64,000 nucleotides of DNA from contig JAQTOU010000002.1 in the NCBI GenBank assembly GCA_028713125.1, positions 548,505 through 612,504 on the forward strand, written 5' to 3'. Under the pieces are notes generated by a model. The model saw nothing but the letters and a program-made list of their open reading frames with translations. It did not search any database and had not been told where the DNA came from. Shown here piece by piece: positions 10,501 to 18,108 of the stretch; within the stretch, counting starts at the first letter, position 1, and each line of letters begins with the position of its first letter. The translations under genes were made by a program, and so were the position numbers. This DNA is from Elusimicrobiales bacterium. GTDB taxonomy: Bacteria; Elusimicrobiota; Elusimicrobia; Elusimicrobiales; UBA9959.

Positions 10501-11585
10501 AGGCCAGGGTGGTGGAGCGGGATTCCTCCATCGCGCGGCTTTCCCTGGCGGAGGAAGAACTCAGGAAAGAGGCGGAGGCGCTTAAGAAGGAAAAGCAGAA
10601 TCTGCTTTCCCTGGTGCGCAAAAAATCCGCCGCCTCGACCCATTCCGTCAAGGTCTCGGAAGCCGAGCGCATGCTGGCGGACAAAGAAAGCCGCCTTATG
10701 AAGCTCCGCTCCGAACTGGAGAACACCCGTGCGGAAAAAGCGGAGCTGCAGGGCAGGGAAAAGGAGCTCCGCGAGGAGCTCAAGGCCCGGCCCTACCGCG
10801 CCATGCTGCGCGAGGCGGAGGATAACCTCCTGATCAAGGAGAAGATGCTGGCCGAAGTGACTTCGCGCATGAAGAAGATCGGCAAGGACTTCGAGGACCT
10901 TAAAGACCGCGGCCAGGCCGCCGGCGCTCCCGGCTATATTCCTGATTTCGAGGAGCTGGTGGCCGGGGTGGCGCACCAGGTGGCCAATTCCATCAGCATC
11001 ATCCGCAGCCACGCGGAGTTCTGCGCCGAAACCCCGGAGGCGGAGGGCGCGAAGGAATCGCTGAACGTAATAGTCCGCAATATCGTGAACCTGCAGAAGA
11101 AGATAGACATAATAATGAATTTTTCAAAGCCGGTCATCCCTCAGCGCTCGCCGGAGCGCCTGGCGGCCGTGCTTTCCGAAGTTATGAACGGGCTCCGCTC
11201 TTCCGGCCGCCTGGAGAATATAAAAGTGAGCGTTAAGGGGGGGGAGAAGCTCAAGCCCGTCAACCTGGACAGGGTGCGTTTCGCCTCGGCGGTGGAGCAG
11301 CTGCTCCTCAACGCCGTGGAGGCCATGCCCGACGGAGGAGACCTGTCGGTGCTCCTTTCCGGCGGCGACGGCAGGCAGCGCCTCGAAGTGTCCGACACGG
11401 GGGCCGGGGTCGAAAAGAAAAACCTGGCCGCAGTTTTTCATCCTTTCTTTACCACGCGGCCCGGCAAAATGGGGCTGGGCCTTACCCTCGCCCGCAACGT
11501 GGCCAGGGCGCACGGTGGCACGCTGGAACTTCTGAACAATCCGGACAAGGGCGCCAGGGCGGTGCTGGAAGTGCCCGAAGCCTGA
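7566..11585 (+). CDS. Coiled-coil histidine kinase (1339 residues), soluble
   Basis: Residues 1 to about 1110 are continuous coiled coil, including about five 67-residue repeats (near 90-420; AAAKAKSAELSAxIDQ...ERDGLLRxLE) and a second family with AQLKKKEFELEEA. The C-terminal 220 residues are a histidine kinase: H-box VAGVAHQVANS with the phospho-acceptor His near residue 1137, N-box EQLLLNAVEAMPDG, G1 DTGAGV, F-box FFTTRPGKMGLGL. The His is followed by Gln rather than the usual Glu. There is no membrane segment or PAS/HAMP domain, so the rod itself is probably the input. The cognate regulator follows 8 bases downstream. Confidence 0.88.
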   Translation: MEEQVSHISDLEGLNSELEGFLADLHGREESMSVRVKALEEELAGVRNSAAAAMGRMTQKETSLASALEQLRAALNSETSRSSTLSLERENLSRQLEVVSARLEDSKASAAEKEELLKAARASAKEESAKSSAAIEGLQGSLLTESSRVAVLAAERDGLLRQVEDISGRLKDAKAIAAEKDALMQEARAAAKEKSAVQSAALDQLRASQEDLAAKTAALSSEHDGLLARLKEYSSLLQEEKDASSKKDALLDETRAAAKAKSAELSAVIDQLKTSLFEESLKVEAMVSERNGLLRQFEESASLLEGEKAASAKKDALLNETRAAAKAKAAELSAAIDQVKASLLEENSKVEALALERDGLLRKLEMEARSLEAEKSRSAERELLINGARSALKDKDAEIERLLRTAEDLKTELTLERANVKDREAQLQKAARFTEGVERRLDQAAQENSRTEEGYLLKIELVKKELREQTKRTEEIERKLSAAGARLEDSLDEVGKKEKMLAEANAALAEKDAQLKDANLKLKELTKEFAEVKSGSGHENVQRAREMTASMAARVEELENAMSEAAARSLEKFRASQAELSASKAALRVKEEENASLKSRESSLIGELSDAEEKWKLASAQLHNAVSRLRNAENENEIALGRLKSVEEERNKFRAAAIKAETASAYMAAQESRARDGEASGLMAALEEQAGMYTALLRKYDDIVLLNENLAREKAGDRAEADSLREALKSAQAAAEAESGEKRGVQSGLAGKLREAEAQLKKKEFELEEACAIAKAAGSEAVSLRARLKETAASAAAAAGEAEAEKSRYAALTEKMRAADAQLKKKESELDEARNSLKSAQEAAEAATGEKKGLQAGLAEKLRGAEAQLKKKEFELEEARAAAASAGDEAALLRAHLQETAASAAGEAEAERARYAALSERMHNADALLRKKEFELDEARGALFALENECSLLRASRAALGEKYSREIHAENELLKEAQARVVERDSSIARLSLAEEELRKEAEALKKEKQNLLSLVRKKSAASTHSVKVSEAERMLADKESRLMKLRSELENTRAEKAELQGREKELREELKARPYRAMLREAEDNLLIKEKMLAEVTSRMKKIGKDFEDLKDRGQAAGAPGYIPDFEELVAGVAHQVANSISIIRSHAEFCAETPEAEGAKESLNVIVRNIVNLQKKIDIIMNFSKPVIPQRSPERLAAVLSEVMNGLRSSGRLENIKVSVKGGEKLKPVNLDRVRFASAVEQLLLNAVEAMPDGGDLSVLLSGGDGRQRLEVSDTGAGVEKKNLAAVFHPFFTTRPGKMGLGLTLARNVARAHGGTLELLNNPDKGARAVLEVPEA

Positions 11586-11593
11586 GGAAATTT

Positions 11594-12838
11594 ATGTCAC
11601 GTATCCTTATAGTGGACGACGAACCCGACATGCGCCTTGCGGTGCGCAATGTCCTGAAGCTGCGCGGCTATGAGATTTCCGAGGCCGGAGACGGCCCTTC
11701 GGCCCTCGAGATGGCCAGGGAAAGCCGCCCCGACCTCGTGCTGCTGGACATGCGCCTGCCGGGCATGGACGGTATCGAGGTCCTGGAAGGCCTTAAAAAG
11801 ATAGACGACACGGTCCCGGTAGTGATGATAACCGGCTACGGCCACATCCAGTCGGCAGTGGACGTTATGAAGCTCGGCGCCAGCGAATACCTGCAGAAGC
11901 CATTTGAGAACGCGCAGCTCGTGGAGACGGTAAAGAGATTTATACAGAGCCCGGCTAAACGGCGCGTCCCCGCCGAAGACTCCGGCGGCGGGGTCGCCGT
12001 CGCGGTAAAAGTCCAGGCTCCCGTGCGGCAGCCGGCGCTCCAGCCGGCCGCTTCGGTCCAGGCTCCGGCCGCCGCCGTCCAGGCGCCTCAGGCCGCCCGG
12101 AGCGCCCGGAATCCTTTCTATGTCCTGGCCGCCTCGCTGGCTCTACTCCTGGCCGGCTTCGGCGTCTACCGGCAGGTGCAGGCCAATTCAGCCGGCTACT
12201 ACCGCGAATATCCCGGCGTCGCGGCCAACATCTCTTCCCTGGTCTGGGCCGACGGAAAACTTTTCGCGGGCGACTGGCTCTCCCAGTCGGTTTACCTCTA
12301 TTCGGCGGACAAGGACGGGCTGCACCTGGAGGAAACTTTCCCTCTCGAGAAAACCCATATCAGCGGACTGGCCGCCGCCGGCGACACGCTCTATATAGCC
12401 GACTCCTGGAAAAAGACCATCGAGGCCAGGCGGATCGCCCCCGGGCTGCCGCTTCTTAAAAGTTTCCCGGCGCCCGGCAAGGTAAGCGCGCTGTTCTATG
12501 ACGGGGAATACTTGTGGACCTGCGACAGCGAGGGGAACGCGGTGCTGCGCCGTCCTGATTCGGAGCTGACCCCGTCCGTTTCTTTCAAGCTCCAGGAGAA
12601 GCCCGACCAGATCTTCAAGGACAAGGACTACCTGTGGACGGCGGTCTCCTCGACCGGCAAGATCTACCGCCATAAGCTGGACGACAGCCTCACTCCGGAC
12701 GGGGTGTTCGCGCTCAAGACCCGGAGGGAAGGCGCCCCGCTTTCAGCGTTCGCCTGGCGCGGCGAAAGGCTATGGCTGGCAAGGGACGGCCTCGGAATTA
12801 TCTTCGAGGCGGGAAGAGCGGAACTTCTAAAGGAATAA
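11594..12838 (+). CDS. Response regulator receiver fused to a membrane helix and predicted beta-propeller
   Basis: 414 residues. Residues 1-120 are a complete CheY-like receiver (DD at 8-9, phospho-acceptor D52 in LLDMRLPGMDG, T80, K102). A Pro/Ala/Gln linker (about 130-170) leads to one membrane helix (about 174-192, FYVLAASLALLLAGFGVY). Residues 195-414 contain repeated strand units with paired aromatic/Asp motifs (SLVWADGKLFAGDWLSQSVY, YDGEYLWTCDSEGNAVLRR, KDYLWTAVSSTGKIYRH), most like an NHL/WD-type propeller outside the cytoplasm. There is no DNA-binding or enzymatic output. It sits 8 bases behind the kinase gene with an AGGAAATTT leader. It could also be read as a sensor whose receiver is the cytoplasmic module. 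Confidence 0.85.
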   Translation: MSRILIVDDEPDMRLAVRNVLKLRGYEISEAGDGPSALEMARESRPDLVLLDMRLPGMDGIEVLEGLKKIDDTVPVVMITGYGHIQSAVDVMKLGASEYLQKPFENAQLVETVKRFIQSPAKRRVPAEDSGGGVAVAVKVQAPVRQPALQPAASVQAPAAAVQAPQAARSARNPFYVLAASLALLLAGFGVYRQVQANSAGYYREYPGVAANISSLVWADGKLFAGDWLSQSVYLYSADKDGLHLEETFPLEKTHISGLAAAGDTLYIADSWKKTIEARRIAPGLPLLKSFPAPGKVSALFYDGEYLWTCDSEGNAVLRRPDSELTPSVSFKLQEKPDQIFKDKDYLWTAVSSTGKIYRHKLDDSLTPDGVFALKTRREGAPLSAFAWRGERLWLARDGLGIIFEAGRAELLKE

Positions 12839-12871
12839 AGGATAGTGAAAGCCTTGCATAAGGAAGGCAAA

Positions 12872-12903
12872 AGAAACCCCGCCGAAGCGGGGTTTCTTTT
12901 TTG
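12872..12903. terminator. Bidirectional terminator between convergent genes
   Basis: Perfect 11-bp stem AGAAACCCCGC / GCGGGGTTTCT with a CGAA tetraloop, followed by TTTTTT on the plus strand. It separates the coiled-coil operon from the convergent pilin gene. Confidence 0.9.
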
Positions 12904-12945
12904 TGCTGCCACCTGACAACTTTAAGACCGGCTTGCCGGCCGTAT

Positions 12946-13395
12946 TTAGTCGATCAGTTCGTTCAGGACGGCGGACGGGTTGGCCATCTTGACCTGGGCC
13001 ATATCGGGCACGTTGGCCGTAACGGCGTAGTTGCCGTAGCGGGCCGCGACGCTGGAATTGGTCGTGTGGCGGGTGACGGTGATCTGGAAGCAGGGGCCGC
13101 TGGCGCAGTTGCCCGCGTTGACCACCGCGGTGAAGAACTTGGTCGTTATATTGCCGGCGGTCATGCCGTTGTACATGATGTCGAGCTGGGTGAAGTCGGA
13201 GGTGTACACGCCGCCGCGGGCCAGGTACCTTTCCTCGGCGGACTTGACGGAGGAGATCAGCGACATGGCTTCCGCCACGCGGGCTTTCTCTACGACTTTA
13301 AAGTATTGCGGTATGGCTATGGAAGCCAGGATACCGATGATGAGCACGACCACGAGCAACTCTATCAGCGTGAAACCTTTTCTATTGTTTTTCAT
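12946..13395 (-). CDS. Type IV pilin / pseudopilin
   Basis: 149 residues. The N-terminus is a textbook prepilin: short basic leader MKNNRKG, cleavage before F, then TLIELLVVVLIIGILASIAIPQ with the conserved Glu at +5. The rest is a short globular domain with two cysteines 4-5 residues apart. It is assembled into type IV pili or a type II secretion pseudopilus; PilT is encoded in the same window (19294-20382). A strong GGAGGGG ribosome site precedes the ATG. The gene is monocistronic, ending against the terminator at 12872-12903. Confidence 0.93.
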   Translation of the reverse strand: MKNNRKGFTLIELLVVVLIIGILASIAIPQYFKVVEKARVAEAMSLISSVKSAEERYLARGGVYTSDFTQLDIMYNGMTAGNITTKFFTAVVNAGNCASGPCFQITVTRHTTNSSVAARYGNYAVTANVPDMAQVKMANPSAVLNELID

Positions 13396-13493
13396 AAATC
13401 CCCCTCCGTAGCGTTAATTATCAGAACTTATAAAGAGTATATCACAAAAAAACATTCCGTTGTGTGGATTCTTTGTGAGTTTTCTGTGAGGGC

Positions 13494-14198
13494 TTATTCA
13501 GCCTCGTCCCATTTATAGCCAAGGCCTTCCACGGTGATAAGGTTCCCGTGCATTTTCCCGAGGCTCTTGCGGATGTTCTTTACATGCGTATCTATCACGC
13601 GGCTGGTATTGAGATACGGCCTGCCCCAGATCCTCTCCATCAGGAACTGGCGCGTCATCACCCGGCCTGATTTTTTTACCAGGAGGTGCAGGATCTCGAA
13701 TTCCTTGGGCGACAGGTCGAGGAGCCTGTCGTCTATCTTCGCCTCGTGCCTGGGGTAGTTTATGACCAGGGCGCCCGAGGAAATGGTCTCTTCCGCGCCG
13801 TCCCGCTCTTCGGCGGAGAGGCTGCGCCGGATAAGGGCTTTGACGCGGGCTATGAATTCGGCCGGGCTGAAGGGCTTGGTCATGTAATCGTCGCCGCCAA
13901 GTTCCAGGCCCAGCACCTTGTTCACCTCGCTCCTGTCGGTGGTCAGAAAGATTATAGGTACTAGCCTGGCCGGGCTTTCGGAAGCGCGCACCTGCCTGCA
14001 GAAATCCAGGCCGCTCATGCCGGGCAGCCTGAGGTCCACCACCATCAGGTCGGGGGTGAACTTGACCAGCGCCGCCAGCGCCTGCTCCGCGGAGGTGCAG
14101 GTGAGCACGGTGTAATTCTCAAGCTCCAGGCGCTCCTTCACCGCTTTCAGGAGCGCGTGTTCGTCGTCGATCACAAGGATGGTCTGTTTTGCCGGCAT
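13494..14198 (-). CDS. OmpR/PhoB-type response regulator
   Basis: 234 residues: receiver domain (1-120; DDEHAL acidic pair, VVDLRLPGM phospho-acceptor, K in YMTKPFSPAEF) and a winged-helix DNA-binding domain (about 135-232; LSPKEFEILHLLVKKSGRVMT, RVIDTHVKNIRKSLG, GLGYKW). It is a transcription factor controlled by the histidine kinase encoded 11 bases upstream (14210-15613). Ordinary family member of normal length; its target genes cannot be read from here. Confidence 0.95.
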   Translation of the reverse strand: MPAKQTILVIDDEHALLKAVKERLELENYTVLTCTSAEQALAALVKFTPDLMVVDLRLPGMSGLDFCRQVRASESPARLVPIIFLTTDRSEVNKVLGLELGGDDYMTKPFSPAEFIARVKALIRRSLSAEERDGAEETISSGALVINYPRHEAKIDDRLLDLSPKEFEILHLLVKKSGRVMTRQFLMERIWGRPYLNTSRVIDTHVKNIRKSLGKMHGNLITVEGLGYKWDEAE

Positions 14199-14209
14199 AA
14201 GAACGTCCC

Positions 14210-15613
14210 TCAGGAGGGCAGGAAAATAGAGAAGGTGTTGCCGCCCGCGCCGCTCTCCGCCTCTATCCTGCCGCCATGCAGCTCTATCAGGTATTTGGCT
14301 ATGAAAAGCCCGAGCCCGGTGCCCTGCCTGGCGGACGGGTATTCCCGCCTGCCCGAGCTGATCCTGTAAAACTTGCTGAAAATATTCTTAAGCTCGTGGG
14401 GCGGTATCGGGGCGCCGGTGTCGCAGACGCGCACTTTCTGCCAGCCCGGCAGGGTCTCGATAAAAACGCTGACCGAGCCGGAGTCCGTGAACTTCACGGC
14501 GTTGCCTATGACGTTGGCCAGGACCTGGTAAAGGCGGTCCTGGTCGCCGCGGACGTCGGGTATCTCCCCGGCCACGATGAATTCCAGCTTGAGGCCTTTC
14601 TGCGCGGCGTAGGTCTTGAAAGCGCGCACCGCCCGGTCCACCAGGTTCTCGAGGTTCATCGGTTTCAGGTCGAGCGTCAGCTTGCCGGACTCTATCCTGG
14701 AAACCTCGAGCATCGAGTCTATGAACCGCTTCAGGCGCTGGGAATGTTCGTTTATCGAGAACACCTGTTCCGGGATCCTGGCGGATTCGCGTTTTTCCGC
14801 AAGCTTTAAAATAATATCGGAGCAGAGCTCGATGCCGGTTACCGGGGAGCGCAGGTCATGGGTTATGCTGGAGACGAAATCCCTTTTCATCTCGTCGTAT
14901 TCCTTGAGCTTGTCCGCCATCTTGTTGAACTCGGCGGCAAGCCCTCCCAGCTCGTCTTTGGAGGCGATCGGGACCCTGTGGTCGAGCTGGCCCGAGCCGA
15001 TGATGCGGGCCGCCTCCTCTATAGTCTGGATCGGGCCGGCTATCACCCGGGTTATTATCAGGGTGCCGGCGCAGCCTATGGCGAAAGCGATGGAGAGGAT
15101 TATAAAAAAGTTGGCCGATGACTGCCGCAGGGAGGAATCCATTTCCTGGTAGATCAGCTGGGTCGAAAAGTCCACGCGCGCGGTGATCTCTCCGGTCCTG
15201 CCCCTGGCGCTGAACGACGCTTTCAGGATGTCGACCCCGTTGTCGCTGCTGGTCTCCCATGTGCCGGTGTTCGGGGGGGAAAAATTTTTGAAATAGTAGC
15301 GGAACGGGGGAGGGTAGGGGCTGTAGTAGCGGTCTTCCATGAAAACCCGGCCGTCGGGCCCGCTGCAGGAAACCTTGATAATTTCAGGGGCTTTGAGGAA
15401 CTCCTTGAAATATTTATAAGCGGAAGACTTGTCCGGGGTGCGGTACATCTCCTTGCACACTTCCGACATCGAGAGCAGGATCTGCAGGTTTTTCCGCTGG
15501 CTGTTGGCGGAGATGGAGGACCATTCGTTATGCTGGAACAGGAAGGCGGTTACCGCCGAGATCGCTGTCAGGAGTGTAAGGATGAAGAGGATGAGTTTTG
15601 TGCGTATACTCAT
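14210..15613 (-). CDS. Membrane sensor histidine kinase with HAMP domain
   Basis: 467 residues: first membrane helix (about 6-26), a periplasmic sensor region of about 125 residues, second membrane helix (about 155-178), HAMP linker (to about 232), HisKA H-box FVSSITHDLRSPVTG and HATPase with N (NVIGNAVKFT), G1 (VCDTGAPI) and G2 (GTGLGLFIAKYL) boxes. Paired with the downstream OmpR-type regulator. It starts 8 bases from the tRNA-Lys gene (15621-15692), so it may be co-transcribed with it. The sensed signal is unknown. Confidence 0.95.
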   Translation of the reverse strand: MSIRTKLILFILTLLTAISAVTAFLFQHNEWSSISANSQRKNLQILLSMSEVCKEMYRTPDKSSAYKYFKEFLKAPEIIKVSCSGPDGRVFMEDRYYSPYPPPFRYYFKNFSPPNTGTWETSSDNGVDILKASFSARGRTGEITARVDFSTQLIYQEMDSSLRQSSANFFIILSIAFAIGCAGTLIITRVIAGPIQTIEEAARIIGSGQLDHRVPIASKDELGGLAAEFNKMADKLKEYDEMKRDFVSSITHDLRSPVTGIELCSDIILKLAEKRESARIPEQVFSINEHSQRLKRFIDSMLEVSRIESGKLTLDLKPMNLENLVDRAVRAFKTYAAQKGLKLEFIVAGEIPDVRGDQDRLYQVLANVIGNAVKFTDSGSVSVFIETLPGWQKVRVCDTGAPIPPHELKNIFSKFYRISSGRREYPSARQGTGLGLFIAKYLIELHGGRIEAESGAGGNTFSIFLPS

Positions 15614-15620
15614 GAAAAAA

Positions 15621-15692
15621 TGCGCCCGGCGCGATTCGAACGCGCGGCCACTCGCTTAAAAGGCGAATGCTCTACCCCTGAGCTACGGGCGC
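15621..15692 (-). tRNA. tRNA-Lys (anticodon UUU)
   Basis: A 72-base cloverleaf: 7-bp acceptor GCGCCCG/CGGGCGC, D-stem GCTC/GAGC, anticodon loop CTTTTAA giving UUU, TTCGAAT T-loop, discriminator A. CCA is not encoded. A TATAAT box at 15722-15717 on the minus strand is well placed for its promoter. Confidence 0.97.
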
Positions 15693-16005
15693 TTATCTTT
15701 CCAGAACCGAGTTTCAATTATACATATTTTTCGCCGGCGAACAAAATCGTGCCCGTTCCGCGGCCGCGTTTTTCGCCGTCTTCCACGCGATCCGGACCGC
15801 TGGAACGGCAGCGCCGCCGGCGCGCCGCGGGCTCAGTTTTGCTAACGCGCAAAATTAGGGCTATCCTGCGCTTGCGCTTTCCGGCGCACTGCGCCGGCCG
15901 GCTCCGCCGGGGATACACCCCGGCTTGCGCCTAAAGCAAGGCTTTGGCTCAGCCGCCCTCCGGGTAATTTTGCTAACGCGCAAAATTAGGGCTATAATAT
16001 ACCGC
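15693..16005. other. Intergenic region with duplicated promoter-like block
   Basis: 313 bases with no gene. A 26-base block (TTGCTAACGCGCAAAATTAG plus GGCTAT) occurs at 15839-15864 and again at 15969-15994. Between the two are GC-rich palindromes (GGCGCACTGCGCC, GGCCGGCTCCGCCGG). The downstream copy ends in TATAAT and forms the ftsQ promoter; the upstream copy ends in TATCCT and is weaker. Confidence 0.7.
15970..15998 (+). promoter_or_regulatory. Promoter of the ftsQ-ftsA-ftsZ run
   Basis: TTGCTA (15970-15975), a 17-base spacer, and TATAAT (15993-15998). The ATG of the first gene is at 16006, only 7 bases past the -10 box, so transcription would start at about the A of ATG and the message should be leaderless. 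No Shine-Dalgarno is present. Confidence 0.7.
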
Positions 16006-16842
16006 ATGGCGGCAAAGAAAAAATACAGGGTGACGGTGCGGGCCAAGGTCCGTAACCAGCTGCTCAGGCGCGGGGGCGCCGCGGCCGGGGTGGCGCTCGG
16101 GGTGCTGTTCGCGTCCTGGATCTTCGGGGCCGGCATAAAAGCTTCCCGCCAGTTCCTAGAAAGCAGGATTTTTTCTTTCATGCCCGGCTCTTTTGAAATA
16201 AGCTGCCCCTCGCCGGAGGTGGCCGCTTCCCTGAAAGAGCTCGCCGACAGGGCGGTAAAGTCCCGCCTTAGCGCCGGGCGCTGCGCGGAGCTGGAGCGCG
16301 AAGTGAAAAGCCGCCATCCAGGCCTGGCTTCCGTAAAAGTTTCCAGGAATTTCCTGACCGGCAAGGCCGGGATAACCGCCGTTCCCGAAGAGGTGGTTTC
16401 CGCGGTGCTCGCCGACGGGGCTACAGTCTATCTAGGGACGACCGGAAGGCTGATGCCTGAAAAACTTTCGGCGTCCGCCCCCGACCCTTTCTCCGTGGAA
16501 CTCGCGGGGGCGCCCCGGGAAGCCCCCGGGTTCGCGGCCTTCCTTTCCGGCCTTAAACCTCTCGCCGGCCTTTTCTACTCCGCGCCGCTGGCGCTTTACT
16601 GCGACGGGAGCTCCTGGGATTGCCGCCTCAAGCTGGAGGACGGGACTATCGTGCTCTGGGGGAAATTTGAATTTACACGGCTAAAAGTATTAAGATTGAA
16701 TGAAGTCATGCGAGACGCCTCCCGGAAGACAGCCGGCCCGCTGCGCGCGGACCTGCGGTCCTTCAGGGAAGGAAAAATTTTTGTTTCCGCAGTAAAACAG
16801 ACAGTTACGCCTAAAAAGCCGGCCCGGGCCGGCGCCTTTTAA
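16006..16842 (+). CDS. ftsQ: FtsQ/DivIB-like cell-division protein
   Basis: 278 residues. Basic cytoplasmic tail, one membrane helix (about 24-45), then a periplasmic part with a POTRA-like segment (about 60-130) and a C-terminal beta domain. This topology and the position directly upstream of ftsA and ftsZ identify it as FtsQ/DivIB, the scaffold that links early and late divisome proteins. Sequence conservation is weak, as usual for this family. The start at 16006 (MAAKKKYRV) is preferred over an in-frame upstream codon because the promoter lies directly in front of it. The next gene begins 33 bases after its stop. Confidence 0.8.
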   Translation: MAAKKKYRVTVRAKVRNQLLRRGGAAAGVALGVLFASWIFGAGIKASRQFLESRIFSFMPGSFEISCPSPEVAASLKELADRAVKSRLSAGRCAELEREVKSRHPGLASVKVSRNFLTGKAGITAVPEEVVSAVLADGATVYLGTTGRLMPEKLSASAPDPFSVELAGAPREAPGFAAFLSGLKPLAGLFYSAPLALYCDGSSWDCRLKLEDGTIVLWGKFEFTRLKVLRLNEVMRDASRKTAGPLRADLRSFREGKIFVSAVKQTVTPKKPARAGAF

Positions 16843-16875
16843 AGAAACGTTTTATATCGGCTTTTGGAGCATCAT

Positions 16876-18108
16876 ATGGCAAAATCTGAAATAATAGCCG
16901 GGCTTGACATGGGTTCAAGCCGGGTAACCTGCGTAATAGCCGAGCGCGACGACGAGCACAATAAAATACGGGTGCTGGCCGGCGCCTCCGTCCCCTGCAA
17001 GGGCCTCAAGGGCGGCGTGGTGGTCAACATCGAGGAGACCGCAAGGGCCATAGAGCACGTGATGGACGCGGCCGAGAGCAAGGCCAACGAGGTCGTCGGC
17101 GAGGTTTACCTCGGGGTGCGCGGCGCGCATATCCAGGCTTTCGACAGCAAGGGCGGCTACAATATCGCCCGCACCGACAAGGAGATCACCGGCGAGGACG
17201 TCTCCAACGTGATCGAGAACGCCAAGACTTTCCAGCTTTCCCCGGACCGCGAGATCATGCACGTGATCCCGCAGGGCTTTTCCCTGGACCGCCAGCGCGG
17301 CGTCCCGAACCCCATCGGCATGGAGGGCGCCCTGCTCGAGGTCGGCGTCCACATCATCACCGCCTCCAGCCCTGCCATAAACAACCTGGTCAAGTCCGTC
17401 TCTAAAGGCGGCTTCAGGGTGGTCGCGCCTATTTATACACTGCTCGCCGTCGGCGAGCTCATAGTATCGGAAGAGGAAAAAGAACTGGGCTGCATCCTGA
17501 TAGACGCCGGCGGGCAGACCACCTCCATAGGCATCTATTCCGAGGGCGGCATCCATTTTTCCAAAGAGATCAGCATGGGCGGCGACAGCATTACCCGCGA
17601 CATAGCCTACGGCCTTGGCACGACCATCGCCGCGGCGCAGGAGATAAAGGAAAAGCACGGCGCGGTCATCTCCAAGATACTCGAGGACGACAAACCGATA
17701 ACCATCACCAAGCTGGACGGCCGCACCAAGAAGGAAGTGAAGCCCCGCGAGCTGCTGGAATTCATACAGCCGCGCGCCGAGGAAATTTTCGACAAGATAA
17801 ACCAGGCGGTGCAGTCCTCCAACTACGCCGACCTGCCAGGCGGGGCCATCCTTACCGGCGGCGCCGCCCTCCTGCGCGGCATGCCCGAGGCGGCGGAGGT
17901 CATGCTGGACCTTAGCCAGTCGAGGCTGGGCCTCCCGGCGCAGGAAATACTGCAGTGCCCCGAGGAATACATGACGCAGGCCTACGTCGGGGCCGTGGCG
18001 CTGGTGTGCTACCCGCACCTGAAGACCTGGAATACCGACGTGCCCGGCCCGGCCCGGAGCGGCTCGGTCGAGAAGAAGCTCTGGCGCTGGTTCAAGGACC
18101 TCTTTTAA
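16876..18108 (+). CDS. ftsA: Cell division protein FtsA
   Basis: 410 residues, actin-like ATPase fold. It shows phosphate-1 DMGSSRVTCVIAE near the N-terminus, the SHS2 insert, IDAGGQTTSIGIY (phosphate-2), LTGGAALLRGM (adenosine motif) and a C-terminal amphipathic helix (KKLWRWFKDLF) for membrane attachment. It anchors FtsZ to the membrane and recruits divisome proteins. GGAG at 16866-16869 sets the start at 16876. Its TAA overlaps the ftsZ ATG (TAATG). Confidence 0.97.
   Translation: MAKSEIIAGLDMGSSRVTCVIAERDDEHNKIRVLAGASVPCKGLKGGVVVNIEETARAIEHVMDAAESKANEVVGEVYLGVRGAHIQAFDSKGGYNIARTDKEITGEDVSNVIENAKTFQLSPDREIMHVIPQGFSLDRQRGVPNPIGMEGALLEVGVHIITASSPAINNLVKSVSKGGFRVVAPIYTLLAVGELIVSEEEKELGCILIDAGGQTTSIGIYSEGGIHFSKEISMGGDSITRDIAYGLGTTIAAAQEIKEKHGAVISKILEDDKPITITKLDGRTKKEVKPRELLEFIQPRAEEIFDKINQAVQSSNYADLPGGAILTGGAALLRGMPEAAEVMLDLSQSRLGLPAQEILQCPEEYMTQAYVGAVALVCYPHLKTWNTDVPGPARSGSVEKKLWRWFKDLF

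Noticed and set aside
13494-15613. Two-component pair as a novel system
   Set aside because: Domain order, length and motifs are ordinary for OmpR/EnvZ-type pairs.
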